Origin: Dickeya oryzae
Lineage (GTDB): Bacteria; Pseudomonadota; Gammaproteobacteria; Enterobacterales; Enterobacteriaceae
Reading direction: 5' to 3'
Assembly: GCF_009372235.1 (NCBI RefSeq)
Contig: NZ_ML762920.1
Span: 465,298 to 529,297, forward strand
DNA length: 64,000 nt
This document shows positions 37,996-46,081 of the stretch, piece by piece. The notes beneath the pieces are model-generated. The model had not been told where the DNA came from, ran no database searches, and saw only the letters and a list, made by a program, of their open reading frames with translations. Each line of letters begins with the position of its first letter. The first letter of the stretch is position 1. The position numbers were made by a program, and so were the translations under genes.

Positions 37996-39031
37996 TTTGG
38001 AGCCTACCTAATACTTTGAAGTATTTGCCTAATCGCCCACAAGGACAATTATCTTCACCCAAAATAACACCGACATCCTCGGTTAATAATGAATGTCCAG
38101 GGTATGATTCTGGTAGCAGGGATAAAACCTGAATAATACCAGGGAAACCATTAGGGAGAACTGAGAAATCTTTAGGATTTCGAATTATAATATCAGAGAA
38201 AGAGCTTGCATGAAGATGCCCATGCTCACACTCCATATATATGCATCCAGTCTGTTCAACCATACCATAATAGTCAACTATTTGGTTAATATCGAAAGTC
38301 CCTTTCAAAAGAGAGCAGAAGTCAGATTGAGAGACAGCTTCCGATTGTAGTTTTTTCCATCCACCACCATGAATAAGCACAGCATTTGAAAGATCTATTT
38401 TTATATTTTTCTCTTTGACAACTTTATAAAAGTGCTGCCATACCATAAAAGTAAACCCAAATAGTAATATTTTTTTATCTTTATGCTTGGATAAAAAACG
38501 CTCAATAGCATCAACATCAATATTCATTGCATCATCAAGGCAAAAAATTTTATCTGATGCAAAAATAGAGAAACCCAGAATCCCTGCACCGCGTGCAGAA
38601 AAGAGATTTCTATCCTTCATGACGGTCGGCGTGTCTATAATCATTAACGGAAGGCGTGAAGCACCAGTAAAGTCACTCACTATTTTGACAAATGCCCGTT
38701 GCTGATTGGAGGCGGTAATCTTATCTAAAAAAATTTTTGAAACCTGCTGTCCTGTTGTGCCGGATGATGTCATTGTTTTTATAACTTCGTTTTCATCAAC
38801 ACTGCATAAATCAAGATTTTTAAAAAGAGATACCGGCAAAAATGGGAAGTCAGCAACATCGTTTACATTATCAGCATTGAAATAAATGCCATCTAGCATA
38901 TTTTTATATGCTTTGCATGATTTAATGTGGTGTGCGGTCAAGTAACTCAGTCTGTTTATAAAAATCTCTTTTTTTTGATTCTTATCTAGCGAATATGGTG
39001 GAATTGAAAATATATCATCATATTTAATCAT
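37949..39031 (-). CDS. LuxE-like acyl-protein synthetase
   Basis: LuxE activates a fatty acid with ATP, takes the acyl group onto a cysteine and hands it to LuxC. The 360-residue protein has the adenylate-forming loop MTSSGTTGQ (about 87-95), the VDYYGMVEQTG motif and CPCGRLGKYFKVLGR near the C-terminus. Cys352 lies eight residues from the C-terminus, close to where the acylated Cys of Photobacterium LuxE is placed (recollection). The ATG at 39031 overlaps the end of the upstream ligase gene by 8 bases, showing translational coupling. Confidence 0.82.
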   Translation of the reverse strand: MIKYDDIFSIPPYSLDKNQKKEIFINRLSYLTAHHIKSCKAYKNMLDGIYFNADNVNDVADFPFLPVSLFKNLDLCSVDENEVIKTMTSSGTTGQQVSKIFLDKITASNQQRAFVKIVSDFTGASRLPLMIIDTPTVMKDRNLFSARGAGILGFSIFASDKIFCLDDAMNIDVDAIERFLSKHKDKKILLFGFTFMVWQHFYKVVKEKNIKIDLSNAVLIHGGGWKKLQSEAVSQSDFCSLLKGTFDINQIVDYYGMVEQTGCIYMECEHGHLHASSFSDIIIRNPKDFSVLPNGFPGIIQVLSLLPESYPGHSLLTEDVGVILGEDNCPCGRLGKYFKVLGRLQNAELRGCSDTYASQF

Positions 39032-40430
39032 CGTTGCAGTCCAACTTTGAATATAATATTTTCCCGGCTTCATTTTTAGGTATTTCAGGAATAACCTTAA
39101 TACTGAACGCAGTATGATTTATCTTCATACTGCTTGATAACATTTTTTTTATTGCATCAATGTGCTCTGGCTCAGTGACAAAAACATTCACTTTATCATC
39201 AATACCATTGCATGCGCATTCAGTGCCAGGAAATTTCTCTTTTATCAACCCTTCTATATCGTCCAGGTTTATTCTATTCCCGAATAATTTTAAGAATCTC
39301 GTTTTCCTTCCAACAATATAATAATAACCGTCATCGTCTCTACGGGCTATATCACCTGTTTCAAGTCGGTTATTTCTCTCATTTCCCTTAACGAGATCAA
39401 GACGAGACTGTGCATAACCTAAAGTCACATTATCACCAAGGTATACTAATTCCCCAATCTCATTATTTTCAGTAATCTCAATGCCATTAGTGTCAATAAT
39501 AGAGAACTGACCACCAGGAATACTGATGCCTATACTACCAATTTTTTCCAAAGAAACGTCTGGTGGGAGATATCCCATCCGCGACGTGGCCTCAGCTGCA
39601 CCGTACATGACAAAAAATTGCTTTCCATTTTTTTTGGCATACTCAGCAAAATCTTTATGTAGCTCATGTGATAATTTGCCACCAGCCTGAGTCATCGTTT
39701 TCAAATATGGTAACTCCATATTTAAAAATCTTATCTTTTTTAGCATTTCATATGTATAGGGAACACCAGAAAAGGATGATGCCTGATATTCTTTGACAAA
39801 CTCCCAAAAGTCCTTCTGCATTAGTCCTTTGGTTGTTAATAAAAGTGTAGCTCCATTTAACAAATGACTATTGATAATAGATAGACCATATACATAGTAC
39901 ATGGGTAAATTTACCAAGGCTCTCTCGGTCTTATCAATATTCAGATAACTCGATATGCTAGAAGCGTTACTTATTATATTCGTATAACTCTGCCTAACGA
40001 GCTTTGGGCTCCCTGTCGAACCAGATGTGGTTATAAGCAATGCTAATTCATCATGAATTTCGTAATTACGAAAACCAGTCTCAACCAGTTCATAATTATA
40101 TAATCTAAAGACAACCCTATAGTTATCATTCCATTCAGAAACCGGCCGCCAAAGATAATAAGGCTGATATATATCAATCAGATTATCCAAGAATTTAGAT
40201 TCGATATTTTTATTAAATAAAAGAGGAACAACTTGATTTGATAAAAAAGCAGTATAGCCAAATAGGCTACCGATCGAATTCTCGGTAAAGCAAAAAACTA
40301 ATGTCCTTTTTTTTATTTTCCCTGAAAAAGCATTTATATTACAGACTAATTCACCATAAGATAACTCATTGCAATTCTCATCAACTGCAACAAGGCTTTG
40401 AACTGGATGCTTTTCTATATTAAGAAACAT
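39024..40430 (-). CDS. AMP-forming acyl/amino-acid ligase
   Basis: The 468-residue protein is an ANL-superfamily adenylate-forming enzyme. Motifs in order are the P-loop LLITTSGSTGSPKLV (131-145), the MYGAAEAT acyl-binding motif, the GDIARRDDDGYYYIVGRK hinge region and the C-terminal catalytic Lys in PKNEAGKI. It probably activates a carboxylic acid and loads it onto the island's acyl carrier protein, as DltA-like or acyl-ACP ligases do (inference). The substrate is unknown. It lies two bases after the transketolase C-subunit gene. Confidence 0.78.
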   Translation of the reverse strand: MFLNIEKHPVQSLVAVDENCNELSYGELVCNINAFSGKIKKRTLVFCFTENSIGSLFGYTAFLSNQVVPLLFNKNIESKFLDNLIDIYQPYYLWRPVSEWNDNYRVVFRLYNYELVETGFRNYEIHDELALLITTSGSTGSPKLVRQSYTNIISNASSISSYLNIDKTERALVNLPMYYVYGLSIINSHLLNGATLLLTTKGLMQKDFWEFVKEYQASSFSGVPYTYEMLKKIRFLNMELPYLKTMTQAGGKLSHELHKDFAEYAKKNGKQFFVMYGAAEATSRMGYLPPDVSLEKIGSIGISIPGGQFSIIDTNGIEITENNEIGELVYLGDNVTLGYAQSRLDLVKGNERNNRLETGDIARRDDDGYYYIVGRKTRFLKLFGNRINLDDIEGLIKEKFPGTECACNGIDDKVNVFVTEPEHIDAIKKMLSSSMKINHTAFSIKVIPEIPKNEAGKILYSKLDCNDD

Positions 40431-40432
40431 AA

Positions 40433-41401
40433 TTAATCACTTATGTTTTTTTTGATTTTCATTACAATATCAGTCACTGTTAATCCACTCACTGACAACA
40501 AGTAATCATAATCGCCTGCATGTGGATATCCTTGAGGGATACCTATAATCAGTTGTCTTGGTCGATTTTCCTTATCTGCTAAATACTCAGCAACAGCACT
40601 ACCCAATCCGCCAATAGTGCTATGCTCCTCAATTGTAACAATTAATTTCTTATCAGAAATATCATCTAAAGCTTTATAATCCAGAGGCTTAATAGTATGC
40701 ATATTGATAACAGAACATTTAATTCCTTCATGTTCTAATATATCTGCTGCTTTCAGTGATGGATAAACCATACTCCCTGTTGCTACAATGCATATATCGC
40801 CTCCATCCTTTAGTTTGATAGCTCTACCTATTGATAATTCATAGTCAGAATTATATACAACAGGTGCTCTCATATTTCCGGTGAGCCGAATGTATACTGG
40901 TCCTTGGTGGAGCAACGCAGCTTCTGTCATTTTGGCTGTTTCGGTGCAATCTGCGGGAGAGAGTATAGTAATATTTGATATTGCTCTTAGAACAGCAATA
41001 TCCTCTATTCCATGATGTGTCGCACCAAACATCCCGGTAGCGATACCACTAGCTAATCCAACTATTTTTACATTTTCATTCATATATCCTAAATTATGAC
41101 GGACTTGTTCACCTGCTCGCATGGTTAGGAAATTCGCAAAAGATGTTGCAAATGGAATAAATCCGCCAGCGGCCAGACCTGATGCAACGCCGATCATATT
41201 TTGTTCAGCAATTCCAGCATTAAAAAAACGCTCGGGGTACGCACTGTTAAAACGATCTAACCCTGATGATTTACATAAATCAGCTGATAATGCTACCAGA
41301 TTGTCATACTGATGAGCCAACTCTAAAAGTACGACACCAAATGTCCCCCTTGACCCCAGCATCGACCATGAGCGGATATTTGATGGTTTTATTTCTAACA
41401 T
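40433..41401 (-). CDS. Transketolase-like protein, C-terminal subunit
   Basis: The 322-residue protein corresponds to the pyrimidine-binding and C-terminal domains of transketolase. RFFNAGIAEQNMIGVASGLA (about 59-78) contains the conserved Glu that activates thiamine diphosphate, and a C-terminal regulatory-type domain begins near residue 190. Paired with the gene upstream it would form a heterotetrameric ThDP enzyme that transfers two-carbon ketol units. Such split transketolases occur in secondary-metabolite and surface-sugar clusters. It overlaps its partner by 7 bases. Confidence 0.88.
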   Translation of the reverse strand: MLEIKPSNIRSWSMLGSRGTFGVVLLELAHQYDNLVALSADLCKSSGLDRFNSAYPERFFNAGIAEQNMIGVASGLAAGGFIPFATSFANFLTMRAGEQVRHNLGYMNENVKIVGLASGIATGMFGATHHGIEDIAVLRAISNITILSPADCTETAKMTEAALLHQGPVYIRLTGNMRAPVVYNSDYELSIGRAIKLKDGGDICIVATGSMVYPSLKAADILEHEGIKCSVINMHTIKPLDYKALDDISDKKLIVTIEEHSTIGGLGSAVAEYLADKENRPRQLIIGIPQGYPHAGDYDYLLSVSGLTVTDIVMKIKKNISD

Positions 41402-42219
41402 TTCGCCCCCTCATCTAACTCAGCCAAAGCATCTATATATTGCTGCTTAGATAGCTTATTTCGATGAAACTCTTTGTTATTTTCCATGAAAGAAACACCC
41501 CTTCCTTTTATGGTATTAGCTATAATAACTTTGGGTTTCTTATTATTAGACACATCGAATGCTTTTATGAGATCGCTAATGTTATTGCCATCACACTCAA
41601 CAACACACCAGCCACATGCACGCCATACAGAGGATAGACTAATATTCATTATGTCTCTGGTAAAACCATCAGACTGTAATCCATTATTGTCTACAATAAC
41701 AGTCAATGAATCTAAGCGTTGCTGCGCAGCGAAAAATGCACCCTCCCAAATTGCACCTTCATTACACTCACCATCACCAACAAGAATATAGGTATGCCAG
41801 GGCTGTTTTTTTAATCGATAACTTAGCGCCAGACCGATACCAAATGATAGCCCCTGAGCCAAGCTCCCACTAGAAAAATCAATTCCTAGTTCAGGACATT
41901 TTGTTGGATGAACTTGTAGAATAGAGCCATTTACTTCGAAGGTATCAAGAACATCCTGGCTAATTATACCAAACTCTCTCAACGCAGCATAAAGCCCCAA
42001 CGCTGCATGTCCCTTACTTAAAATAAATGTATCTCGGTTTTTATTTATTATATCTTCAGGGTTGTAACGTAATTTTGAACCATAAACCACAGAGAGTATA
42101 TCGGCTATTGATAAAGCGGGAGATATATGAACACCATCACTGGGTGCATTATAAGCGACTTGTAATATACTTTTTCGTATATTGCGTGCAGAGTCAAACA
42201 ATGCAGCCATGTCATTCAC
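41395..42219 (-). CDS. Transketolase-like protein, N-terminal subunit
   Basis: The 274-residue protein is the ThDP pyrophosphate-binding half of transketolase. It shows ILSKGHAALGLYAAL (about 68-82), the GDGECNEGAIWEG motif that begins the metal/ThDP signature, and VDNNGLQSDG closing it. The start overlaps the stop of the upstream SDR gene by four bases (ATGA). The presence of both halves with intact ThDP residues suggests an active enzyme. Whether it acts on sugar phosphates or on an aldehyde from the LuxC-type reductase is open. Confidence 0.88.
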   Translation of the reverse strand: MNDMAALFDSARNIRKSILQVAYNAPSDGVHISPALSIADILSVVYGSKLRYNPEDIINKNRDTFILSKGHAALGLYAALREFGIISQDVLDTFEVNGSILQVHPTKCPELGIDFSSGSLAQGLSFGIGLALSYRLKKQPWHTYILVGDGECNEGAIWEGAFFAAQQRLDSLTVIVDNNGLQSDGFTRDIMNISLSSVWRACGWCVVECDGNNISDLIKAFDVSNNKKPKVIIANTIKGRGVSFMENNKEFHRNKLSKQQYIDALAELDEGAKC

Positions 42220-42962
42220 AATGTTAATCCTCCATCAACGCGGATGACCTGACCTGTAATATAGGTCGATAAATCCGATGCAAGGAAGACTGCCGTATCA
42301 GCAATTTCTTCAGGCTTACCAACCCGAAGGATTTTCGTATTTTTTATAGCCTCTTCAAGGACAGATGCAGGTAATGTCTCCAACATCTCTGTATCTGTAA
42401 CTCCGGGTGCTATACTATTCGCTCGTATTCCATACTCACCTAATTCAGCGGCTATCGACTTAGTCATAGCGATGACTGCTGCCTTAGAAGCACCATAAGC
42501 TGATTTACCAGGATTCCCATCTTCCCCAGCTGTCGAAGAAATATTGATAATACTTCCTGTTTTCTGTCTGACCATAAGCTTGGAAATATATTGAGTAAAA
42601 AGAAAGACAGAAAAAAAATTCACCTCAAACTGTCTTCTTAAAATATCTTCCGTAGTCATTTGAAATAATGAATTTAACGTAATCCCAGCATTATTTACTA
42701 GCGCATGAATGGTTTTTTTTTCTGCCATCAATTTTTTAATCGCCGCTTTCATGCCGATACTGTCAGTCATATCAAAATAAAGTGGCCATATTTCAACCTG
42801 ATATTTAGATGCTATGGATTGAATGTACGACACAAAATCTGGGGTTTCCTGTCGCGCGTGTGCATATATATTCGCTCCATTGGCAGCGAATGCCTCGACC
42901 ATCGACTTCCCCATACCACGTCGAGTGCCAGTGATGAGAACATTCTTCCCCTTTAATAACAT
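42216..42962 (-). CDS. Short-chain dehydrogenase/reductase, FabG-like (1)
   Basis: This 248-residue SDR has the cofactor motif TGTRRGMG (about 12-19), NNAG, and the catalytic Ser and Tyr-X3-Lys in SSTAG and YGASK. The C-terminus GQVIRVDGGLTL is typical of 3-oxoacyl-ACP reductases. I start at the ATG at 42962 with GGGG upstream; a longer frame to 42998 would overlap the previous gene. It is about as long as the SDR upstream and clearly paralogous to it. It probably reduces a ketone on an ACP- or sugar-bound intermediate. Confidence 0.88.
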   Translation of the reverse strand: MLLKGKNVLITGTRRGMGKSMVEAFAANGANIYAHARQETPDFVSYIQSIASKYQVEIWPLYFDMTDSIGMKAAIKKLMAEKKTIHALVNNAGITLNSLFQMTTEDILRRQFEVNFFSVFLFTQYISKLMVRQKTGSIINISSTAGEDGNPGKSAYGASKAAVIAMTKSIAAELGEYGIRANSIAPGVTDTEMLETLPASVLEEAIKNTKILRVGKPEEIADTAVFLASDLSTYITGQVIRVDGGLTL

Positions 42963-42978
42963 ATAAAAACCCCACTTA

Positions 42979-43722
42979 TTATCCAATACCGCCATCAATA
43001 CGTATTACTTGCCCAGTAATATAGCTTGATGAATCTGATGCAAGGTAGAGAATGGTGTTAGCAACTTCTTGCGGCAAACCAATCCGACCTAGTTCGCATC
43101 GGCCTAGTTGACGATCAAGCGCTTCCTTTGGCAGATTTTCTGTCATCGGTGTTTTAATGACGCCCGGAGCAACAGCATTGACTCTTATACCGTGTGGCCC
43201 TAATTCGGCAGCTAACGTTTTTGTACCTGCAATCATTGCTGCTTTTGATGCAGAATAAGCAAACTGCCCAAGATTACCATCAATAGCCGATATACTTGAA
43301 ACATTTATAACACTTCCTCTTTTCTCTCTTAACATTAGTTTTGTTATATATTGTGTAAAATAAACCTGAGAGAAAAAATTAATAGAAAATGTATTTTGTA
43401 ACTGTTCCAAGCTCATCATGTGAAAATACGCATCAATATTAGCGCCAGCTATGTTAGCTAATATATCTATCGTTCTTTTTTCTTTCTGTATAAGACGTGC
43501 AGCCTGCTTGATTTCCTCATAATTCATTAAATCAAAATAAACAGGAATAATTTCAACTTTATATTCCTCTTTAAGATTTTCTATATGGGTGAGAAATTTT
43601 TCATCAGCGTACTGACAACAAGCAAAAACATTTGCACCCGCAGCAGCGAATGCATCTAATGTTGCCAAGCCAATTCCTTGCAGACAGCCTGTAACTACAG
43701 CAGTTTTTCCTGATAGCAGCAT
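42979..43722 (-). CDS. Short-chain dehydrogenase/reductase, FabG-like (2)
   Basis: The 247-residue SDR shows TGCLQGIG in the cofactor site, an ANIAGA in place of the usual NNAG, and the catalytic SSISA and YSASK residues. The C-terminus GQVIRIDGGIG matches FabG. It follows the acyl carrier protein gene by nine bases, which suggests that its substrate is carried on that ACP. The two adjacent SDRs probably arose by duplication and took separate roles. Confidence 0.88.
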   Translation of the reverse strand: MLLSGKTAVVTGCLQGIGLATLDAFAAAGANVFACCQYADEKFLTHIENLKEEYKVEIIPVYFDLMNYEEIKQAARLIQKEKRTIDILANIAGANIDAYFHMMSLEQLQNTFSINFFSQVYFTQYITKLMLREKRGSVINVSSISAIDGNLGQFAYSASKAAMIAGTKTLAAELGPHGIRVNAVAPGVIKTPMTENLPKEALDRQLGRCELGRIGLPQEVANTILYLASDSSSYITGQVIRIDGGIG

Positions 43723-43731
43723 GGAACACTC

Positions 43732-43968
43732 CTAAATAACTACATCATATTTACTTAAGATCTCCTTTCCTTTTTCATACGAGGAGAAGTCAATGATATC
43801 TTCAGTATCCATCATAATATCGAAAGTCTCTTCCAGAGAAGAAATCATGGACATATGCCCAACAGAATCCCAAGATGCTGTATCTTGATATTTATATCCC
43901 GGTAATATCTCTTCAGAAACTTCGAATGTTTGAACAAAAACCTGATTGTATTTCTCTAAATTAGTCAT
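43732..43968 (-). CDS. Acyl carrier protein
   Basis: The 78-residue acidic protein has a single phosphopantetheine attachment site, Ser35 in WDSVGHM, and four-helix ACP spacing. It is not the housekeeping AcpP (which has the DSLD motif) but a dedicated carrier, as found in flagellin-glycosylation and O-antigen acylation clusters. The ATG at 43968 has AAGAGA upstream; a longer frame runs to 44001. Its neighbours are an SDR and an acyltransferase, so it probably carries the acyl group destined for an amino sugar. Confidence 0.85.
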   Translation of the reverse strand: MTNLEKYNQVFVQTFEVSEEILPGYKYQDTASWDSVGHMSMISSLEETFDIMMDTEDIIDFSSYEKGKEILSKYDVVI

Positions 43969-44056
43969 TAGTAATCTCTTCAATAAAAATATTAATAGCA
44001 CTATATGTTACAATTGCTCTATTATATAGCTTCTTTTAACTCGCTTCACTGAATAG

Positions 44057-44713
44057 CTAGTTAAAAATTTTTTTGCTTTCATTTTTCCGCAATACTCTAG
44101 CAGGATTACCTAGCGCGATAACCTCTGCAGGAATATCTCCAAACACAGCCGAGCTCATTCCAATTATACTCATATCGCCAATCGATGTTTTTTCCTTAAC
44201 AATAGCCCCCATCCCTAAAAACACTTGTTCGCCGATCCTACATCCACCAGCAAGACTGACATATGTTGATACTATTGAGTGATCACCAATATAAGAATCA
44301 TGCCCAATACTAGAGTTGGGTTGAAAGAAAACATTCTTTCCTATTTTTATATCACAGGATATATAAACTCCCATATTAATCACGCATCCATTATTTATTG
44401 TTGTACACTCTGGCACAGTAACTGATGGATGTATCAATATCGCTAATGGAATTCCATGTGACTCTATCTTATCCGCAAGACGTGCACGTAAACTTGGTTC
44501 ACCGACAGCAATCACAACTTCAACATTGCTAACAACTTGATTCTTAACTAGCGACTCACATGATACTACAGGGTGACCTTTATGTGTTCTATCAAAATTA
44601 AAATCATCGATGAAAAATATCTCACTCCATCTCGAATGAACAGAGTTAATATATTTGGCAAGAAGCAATACCTCTCTACCCAATCCACCAGAACCATATA
44701 TTCCAAGTTTCAT
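44057..44713 (-). CDS. NeuD/PglD-type sugar O/N-acyltransferase
   Basis: The 218-residue protein has an N-terminal nucleotide-sugar-binding domain (KLGIYGSGGLGREV) and a C-terminal left-handed beta-helix of hexapeptide repeats (about 95-195, for example GCVINMGVYISCDIKIGKNV). The family acylates amino sugars such as UDP-4-amino sugars and sialic acids, usually from acetyl-CoA. Here an acyl-ACP donor is possible given the neighbouring carrier gene (inference). AGGAG five bases before the ATG at 44713 fixes the start. It follows the aminotransferase gene by 11 bases. Confidence 0.82.
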   Translation of the reverse strand: MKLGIYGSGGLGREVLLLAKYINSVHSRWSEIFFIDDFNFDRTHKGHPVVSCESLVKNQVVSNVEVVIAVGEPSLRARLADKIESHGIPLAILIHPSVTVPECTTINNGCVINMGVYISCDIKIGKNVFFQPNSSIGHDSYIGDHSIVSTYVSLAGGCRIGEQVFLGMGAIVKEKTSIGDMSIIGMSSAVFGDIPAEVIALGNPARVLRKNESKKIFN

Positions 44714-44724
44714 ATCCACTCCTG

Positions 44725-45846
44725 TCATATATGCTTTCTTATAATTTCTTTAATAGCGAGAATAACCCGCTCCTGCTCTTCTAATGATAAGCCAGGATAA
44801 ATAGGCAAGCATAATACTCGGCTAGATATATCAGTTGCTATTGGAAGGTTTCCACTACCAGCACTATCTAATCCTCGATACATCGGAAAAGAACTAATTA
44901 AAGGAAAAAAATATCTTCTGGAGTAGATATTATTTTCTTTTAGTTCATTATAAATGATATCACGCAGGCTATACGGGCACTCTTCAAGAAAAATAGGAAA
45001 ATATGCATAATTCCAGCGAATGTCATCTACATTTTTAATCATGCGGATTTGAGGTATACCAGCAAACGCATTCACGTATTTATCATAGATTACCATCCGG
45101 GCATCAAGTGCATCATCAATATATTTCAACTGAAGCAAGCCATATGCAGCTTGCACTTCATTCATCTTGGAGTTTATTCCTGCAGCAACTACCGTAGTTT
45201 CATCAGCAAAACCAAAATTCTTCAAATAATCAATTCGTTGTTTCATTTTCTTATCGTGGCAGATTATTGCTCCACCTTCGATTGTATTGAAAACTTTTGT
45301 CGCATGAAAACTGAGTATAGATAAATCACCGTAGTTCAGAATACTTGTATTTTGTTTTTTTACACCAAACGCATGTGCGGCATCATAAATAACTTTTATC
45401 CCATAAGCATCAGCAATCTTTTGAATTGCATCAACATTACATGGAACGCCATAACAATGAACAGGTAATATAGCTGATGTCAGCGGGGTAATTGCAGCCT
45501 CTATTTTTCCTGGATCGAGGTTACAATTAACAGGATCGATATCAACAAATACTGGCTTTAATCCATTCCATAATAGGGAATGAGATGTTGCCACAAACGA
45601 ATAAGGAGTTGTAATAACCTCCCCTGATATCCTTAATGCCTGAAGAGCTGTTAATAAGGCAAGCGTACCATTGCCAAATAAGCTGAGATATTTCACGCCT
45701 AAATAGGCAGCTAATTCTTGCTCTAGCATTTCATGGAACGGTCCACTATTTGTAATATATTGATTTTCCCATATCTTCTCAAGGTAGGGCATCAACTCCG
45801 CCAGCGGTGGAAGCAGCGGTCTTGTAACAAAAATATTATTTTTCAT
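44725..45846 (-). CDS. DegT/DnrJ/EryC1 sugar aminotransferase (VioA/FdtB-like)
   Basis: The 373-residue PLP enzyme has the family architecture: YITNSGPFHEMLEQELA near the N-terminus, LFGNGTLALLTALQAL, DAAHAFGV (Asp pairing with the PLP nitrogen) and the Schiff-base Lys184 in FHATKVFNTIEGG. VioA and FdtB convert dTDP-4- or 3-keto-6-deoxy-glucose to the amino sugar. In Pseudomonas, vioA homologues supply flagellin glycans (established knowledge), which fits this position. AAGGGGG precedes the ATG. It starts the island transcript, just downstream of a MITE-like repeat. Confidence 0.87.
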   Translation of the reverse strand: MKNNIFVTRPLLPPLAELMPYLEKIWENQYITNSGPFHEMLEQELAAYLGVKYLSLFGNGTLALLTALQALRISGEVITTPYSFVATSHSLLWNGLKPVFVDIDPVNCNLDPGKIEAAITPLTSAILPVHCYGVPCNVDAIQKIADAYGIKVIYDAAHAFGVKKQNTSILNYGDLSILSFHATKVFNTIEGGAIICHDKKMKQRIDYLKNFGFADETTVVAAGINSKMNEVQAAYGLLQLKYIDDALDARMVIYDKYVNAFAGIPQIRMIKNVDDIRWNYAYFPIFLEECPYSLRDIIYNELKENNIYSRRYFFPLISSFPMYRGLDSAGSGNLPIATDISSRVLCLPIYPGLSLEEQERVILAIKEIIRKHI

Positions 45847-45940
45847 ACACCCCCTTGTTACAATTCTTGGCGTTTTTTGCTTATTACAAAGCTACCGCCC
45901 TTGGCTAAAGCTACCAATGTGCTCTTTACATAAATCTAAC

Positions 45941-46064
45941 TATACCCGTCATTTTTCAGGTTGCTGGTGTGTCGATGATGTTAACTCACCACATCACTTG
46001 CCTGAGTGAACTCATTACAATTCACTCTCTTGCACCTTCCTGCAACCTGAATATTTTGGATATA
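45941..46064 (-). repeat. MITE-like repeat between the OGT gene and the island
   Basis: This 124-bp copy starts TATACCCGTCATTTTTCAGG and ends TGCAACCTGAATATTTTGGA with TATATA. Internal words (GGTGTGT, ACATCACTTGCCTGAGTGA) match the long copy at 24276. It lies exactly at the junction between the island's AT-rich genes and the less AT-rich methyltransferase-OGT gene. Confidence 0.75.
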
Positions 46065-46081
46065 TATCCGCTAACTATATT

